This document shows, one piece after another, positions 15,044 to 17,146 of a stretch of DNA of 17,146 bases. The stretch is from Alistipes sp. (GTDB lineage Bacteria; Bacteroidota; Bacteroidia; Bacteroidales; Rikenellaceae), in assembly GCF_020026455.1 (NCBI RefSeq), contig NZ_JAHHQJ010000021.1, forward strand, positions 1 through 17,146, given 5' to 3'. Numbering within the stretch: the stretch's first letter is position 1; every line of letters starts with the position of its first letter. Made by a program: the position numbers and the translations under genes. Under the pieces are notes generated by a model. That model saw only the letters and a list, made by a program, of their open reading frames with translations. It ran no database searches and was not told the origin of the DNA.

Positions 15044-15127
15044 ATACGTAGGGCAGGATCGCCCGCTTTCAGGTTTGCACACCCCTCCGCGCAGGCAGTC
15101 GGATTGCCGTCCGAATTACCGTTCGGG

Positions 15128-15149
15128 TTGTCGGCCGGTTGTCGGCCGG
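15128..15149. repeat. Tandem 11-bp duplication, TTGTCGGCCGG
   Basis: Two exact copies, 15128-15138 and 15139-15149, sit just beyond the tRNA terminator. Each contains the palindrome CGGCCG. No function is evident. Confidence 0.7.
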
Positions 15150-15154
15150 GCATG

Positions 15155-15189
15155 CAAAAAAACGAAGCGGCGGAAAATTCCGTCGCTTC
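15155..15189 (-). terminator. Intrinsic terminator of tRNA-Arg
   Basis: On the minus strand GAAGCG-AC-GGAA pairs with TTCC-GC-CGCTTC around a two-base loop (15164-15189), followed by a run of seven T. It begins 3 bases after the tRNA 3' end, the normal place for a tRNA terminator. Confidence 0.85.
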
Positions 15190-15192
15190 CTG

Positions 15193-15264
15193 TACCCTCG
15201 CCGGGAATCGAACCCGGATTTGCGGTTTAGGAAACCGCCGTTCTATCCGTTGAACTACAAAGGC
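15193..15264 (-). tRNA. tRNA-Arg(CCT)
   Basis: The minus strand folds as a complete 72-base tRNA. The D arm is GTTC/GAAC with AACGGATA in the loop. The anticodon stem is GCGGT/ACCGC with loop TTCCTAA, giving anticodon CCT, which reads AGG (arginine). The variable loop is AAAT and the T arm is CCGGG-TTCGATT-CCCGG. The acceptor strands GCCTTTG and CGAGGGT pair through four Watson-Crick and three G-U pairs (1:72, 4:69, 6:67), weaker than usual. The discriminator base is A, and CCA is not encoded. A terminator follows directly. Its promoter may be the TATCTTTG about 200 bases upstream. Confidence 0.93.
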
Positions 15265-15434
15265 TTGTATCTGTCGTGCATCTTCGGCGAACGGTTGTCT
15301 CCGATTTTGCGCGAAAGGCATCTCCTGCTCTGCTCCCGGGAAAGGAGCCCCTTGCCTGGCTCGGTCGCCTTCTTTCCTCGCTTTGCCCGGTTCCGCTGCC
15401 TCCTTGCCTGGACCCGGGGAGTTGCTGAATGCAA
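15265..15434 (-). other. Leader region between the TATCTTTG promoter and tRNA-Arg
   Basis: No protein gene is supported. On the minus strand the 10-mer CCAGGCAAGG occurs twice, 52 bp apart (plus-strand 15350-15359 and 15402-15411), and GCTCC/GGAGC near 15331-15347 can form a hairpin. If transcription starts at the promoter at 15463-15470, this is an unusually long tRNA 5' leader of about 190 nt, or a small RNA processed from it. Confidence 0.4.
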
Positions 15435-15470
15435 TGCGGTGCGTCTGTTGCCAAACGCACCGCAAAGATA
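15435..15470 (-). promoter_or_regulatory. Promoter -7 element and start-site hairpin upstream of tRNA-Arg
   Basis: The minus strand reads TATCTTTG at 15470-15463, a perfect -7 element just past the FadL stop codon. It runs straight into a perfect 10-bp inverted repeat (TGCGGTGCGT/ACGCACCGCA, 15435-15444 and 15455-15464, 10-base loop). The predicted start site falls inside the repeat. It may be an operator, a 3'-end structure of the FadL mRNA, or the 5' hairpin of the tRNA precursor. No U-tract is present. Confidence 0.5.
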
Positions 15471-15486
15471 GTAAAAAAATCTGTTT

Positions 15487-16950
15487 TTAGAAACTGAACC
15501 CGACACCGATGGAGAAGGTGTGGGCTTGCGCAGTGTAATTGCCGGAGAAGTCGGTGATCGCACTGGTCGTCGGGTAATTGGGTGCGACGTTCTTGATCCG
15601 CTCGTTGGCCTGTGCCAACACGGGGTTGACATACGGGTAGGAACCCGTGCGCTCGGGATCGGCCGAATTCACATAGCCGTAGGCCAGGTCGACGTGCATC
15701 CATTTGTATGGGCGGAACGTGATACCGGCGGTGTAGGCGAGTTTGGTCATCGACGGCGTTTCGGGATTGAGGTAGTCGCTGCTGACGGGGCTTTCGTCGA
15801 CATACATACCCATGCGGGCCGTCAGCCAGTCGAGTGCGTGGTATTCGCCGCCGAAGCGGAAGGCCAGCGTGTTGGAGTAGTTCTTGTCGCTGGCGGGGAT
15901 CGTCAGGACCGGGAGATTGGTCGACGGATTGAGAATCCGCACATCGAGCTGGTCGTATGCGCTCCACAGCACATACTGTAGGTCGACGGCAAACTCCCAT
16001 TTCGTCACGGGGCGGAAGCTGACACCCCAGGTCAGCGAAGCCGGAAGCGGAAGCTCGGTTTTCACGTTTGCCGAGGAGATTTCCGCGGGATTGATGTTGA
16101 ATTGGGGGAGGAGTTTCCCCAGAACGGTCTGAATCGTCGGGTCGTTGATGGTCGCTATGTCGATCGAGCCGGAATCCACCTTCATCTTGAGTTTCGAACG
16201 ATAGGTCATGCCGAGCGACCATTGTTCGTTGATCTCCCACAGGATGCCGAGGTTCATCCCGACGGCGACCTTGGCCCGTCCTTCGAGATCCAGCGACATG
16301 ATGTTGCGGTCGCCTGCCAGCTCGAAGATGTTCGGGGTGCCCGGGTCTACGAGCTGGATGATGCTGTTCAGCGCGACGTTTTGGGCATTTGTGGCCCCGA
16401 TGGGCAGCATCGAGCGCGAAAGGTCGAATTTGCCCCACGTCATCATCAATCCGGCACCTACGGAGAGGTGTTTGCAGATTTTGAATGACACCGTAGGCTG
16501 GAAGTTGTAGGCCCTGAGATTGATGGACTGCACGAGCTGCGCTCCGATCCAGTTGTCGCCCCAGTTCATCGACGAGCCGAAGGGGGTGTTGAAGGCCAGA
16601 CCGACCGACATCCAGTTCAGCGGCTTGTAGTTGAAGTAGGCGTAGAGAGGGGTTGCAACCTTGTTGTCCGACGAAAAGTGGCGGGGTTGGGTTTTACCCG
16701 TATAATCGGGCAGGGAGGTATAGGTGGCACTGGAGGCTATTCCCGTGACGCCGACCGAAAAGTCGAACTGCGTGGTTTGGAATGATGCGGCTGCGGGGTT
16801 GAACCAAAGAGACTCCGAATTGAGCTGCATGGCTGTACCTACGTGGCCCATACCGTTCTGTTTCGAGGAGAGGTTGTTTACCTGATAACCCTCGGCATAA
16901 GCGCCGGAGGCGATGGCAGCGGCGGCCAGAACGAGGAAAAGTTTTTTCAT
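15487..16950 (-). CDS. FadL/OmpP1-type outer-membrane transport protein
   Basis: FadL-family barrels carry hydrophobic compounds such as long-chain fatty acids or aromatics across the outer membrane. The start at 16950 gives 487 residues opening with a signal peptide (MKKLFLVLAAAAIASGAYA); an open frame extends 58 codons upstream but passes through the promoter. The mature N-terminus EGYQVNNLSSKQNGMGHVG, then SLWFNPAAAS (47-56), is the family's plug (hatch) segment with its NPA motif. The rest is a run of alternating strands ending in HTFSIGVGFSF, the C-terminal phenylalanine expected for BAM-dependent insertion. The length is close to E. coli FadL (446 residues). No fad genes are nearby, so the substrate is open. 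It has its own consensus promoter and a structured 5' leader. Confidence 0.92.
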   Translation of the reverse strand: MKKLFLVLAAAAIASGAYAEGYQVNNLSSKQNGMGHVGTAMQLNSESLWFNPAAASFQTTQFDFSVGVTGIASSATYTSLPDYTGKTQPRHFSSDNKVATPLYAYFNYKPLNWMSVGLAFNTPFGSSMNWGDNWIGAQLVQSINLRAYNFQPTVSFKICKHLSVGAGLMMTWGKFDLSRSMLPIGATNAQNVALNSIIQLVDPGTPNIFELAGDRNIMSLDLEGRAKVAVGMNLGILWEINEQWSLGMTYRSKLKMKVDSGSIDIATINDPTIQTVLGKLLPQFNINPAEISSANVKTELPLPASLTWGVSFRPVTKWEFAVDLQYVLWSAYDQLDVRILNPSTNLPVLTIPASDKNYSNTLAFRFGGEYHALDWLTARMGMYVDESPVSSDYLNPETPSMTKLAYTAGITFRPYKWMHVDLAYGYVNSADPERTGSYPYVNPVLAQANERIKNVAPNYPTTSAITDFSGNYTAQAHTFSIGVGFSF

Positions 16951-16975
16951 GACAAATTGGTTTGGTTTATACTCG

Positions 16976-16993
16976 GCATGCCTCCCGGCATGC
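16976..16993 (-). promoter_or_regulatory. 5'-leader hairpin of the FadL-type mRNA
   Basis: The minus strand reads GCATGCC-GGGA-GGCATGC: a perfect 7-bp stem closed by a GNRA-type tetraloop. It starts within about 5 nt of the predicted transcription start and ends 25 bases before the ATG. Such 5'-terminal stem-loops are known to stabilise mRNAs. A regulatory role here is inference. Confidence 0.6.
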
Positions 16994-17004
16994 AAAATCG
17001 GGGG

Positions 17005-17036
17005 CAAAAGTAGAAAAACTATCTCCTCGGCCCAAA
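17005..17036 (-). promoter_or_regulatory. Promoter of the FadL-type gene
   Basis: On the minus strand TTTG (17036-17033), 20 bases of spacer, then TACTTTTG (17012-17005): both elements fit the Bacteroidetes consensus. The predicted leader is about 50 nt. Confidence 0.65.
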
Positions 17037-17079
17037 CTTTTTGGTCTAAAATTCTCGAAAATTGTACTAAATGGCATTG

Positions 17080-17120
17080 TTTTGGCCGAATTGGCGGGTC
17101 CCGGATCGGCCAAAATCCGG
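17080..17120. repeat. Overlapping inverted repeats upstream of the FadL promoter
   Basis: TTTTGGCCGA (17080-17089) pairs perfectly with TCGGCCAAAA (17106-17115) across 16 bases. CCGGAT (17101-17106) pairs with ATCCGG (17115-17120) across 8. The two pairings exclude each other. The outer repeat has T before and A after the stem, the reverse of a terminator, and lies 44 bp above the -33 element. An operator is possible. No gene is visible from here to the window end. Confidence 0.55.
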
Positions 17121-17146
17121 GCATGAATGCCGAAATTCAGGACAGG

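Noticed and set aside
14839..15465. 208-codon minus-strand frame
   Set aside because: It runs straight through tRNA-Arg and its terminator, so it cannot be a normal protein gene.
17080..17120. Intrinsic terminator
   Set aside because: The stem has T before and A after it on both strands, so no U-tract follows the hairpin in either direction.

Overview
The window looks like a chromosome segment from a GC-rich member of the Bacteroidales, most likely Alistipes or another Rikenellaceae. The evidence is the repeated TAnnTTTG promoter -7 element used by Bacteroidetes, a parA-parB-DUF5683-lytic transglycosylase gene order that I recognise from that phylum, and protein families such as DUF5683 and the Bacteroidetes OstA-like proteins. 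The genus is an inference; there is no rRNA or other marker gene.

Layout. At the left edge (1-448, minus) is a truncated gene for a DNA-binding protein with a zinc finger and two helix-turn-helix motifs, of a kind that accompanies tyrosine recombinases on Bacteroidetes integrative elements. It is followed by about 270 bp of AT-rich, repeat-containing DNA that abuts the 3' end of mnmE. From 6272 down to 719 on the minus strand lies a tight five-gene operon: parA, parB, a DUF5683 membrane protein, a MltD-like LysM lytic transglycosylase, and mnmE. It starts at a clear promoter and ends at a clear intrinsic terminator. It joins chromosome segregation, envelope remodelling and tRNA wobble-uridine modification in one transcript.

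From 6387 to 12798 the plus strand carries a CPBP-family membrane protease, then a promoter and an envelope-biogenesis operon: a SurA-like lipoprotein, a two-parvulin SurA chaperone, and a very long OstA/LptA-like protein. The operon closes with a terminator overlapping the promoter region of a NUDIX hydrolase gene. A short GC/T-rich minisatellite fills the convergent gap up to 13038.

The right part is on the minus strand: a YidE/AspT-type transporter with two RCK_C domains (13039-14700), tRNA-Arg(CCT) with its own terminator (15193-15264), and a FadL/OmpP1-type outer-membrane porin (15487-16950). The FadL mRNA probably starts with a stem-loop. Between the transporter and the tRNA is a 492-bp stretch without a convincing protein gene. 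It has a good plus-strand promoter followed by a chain of hairpins, so it may encode an unannotated small RNA.

Most of the window is core genome. The places most likely to repay a second look are the putative mobile-element junction at the mnmE 3' end, the candidate small RNA at 14859-15043, the lineage-specific insertion in the OstA-like protein, and the hairpins at the 5' ends of the FadL and tRNA transcripts.
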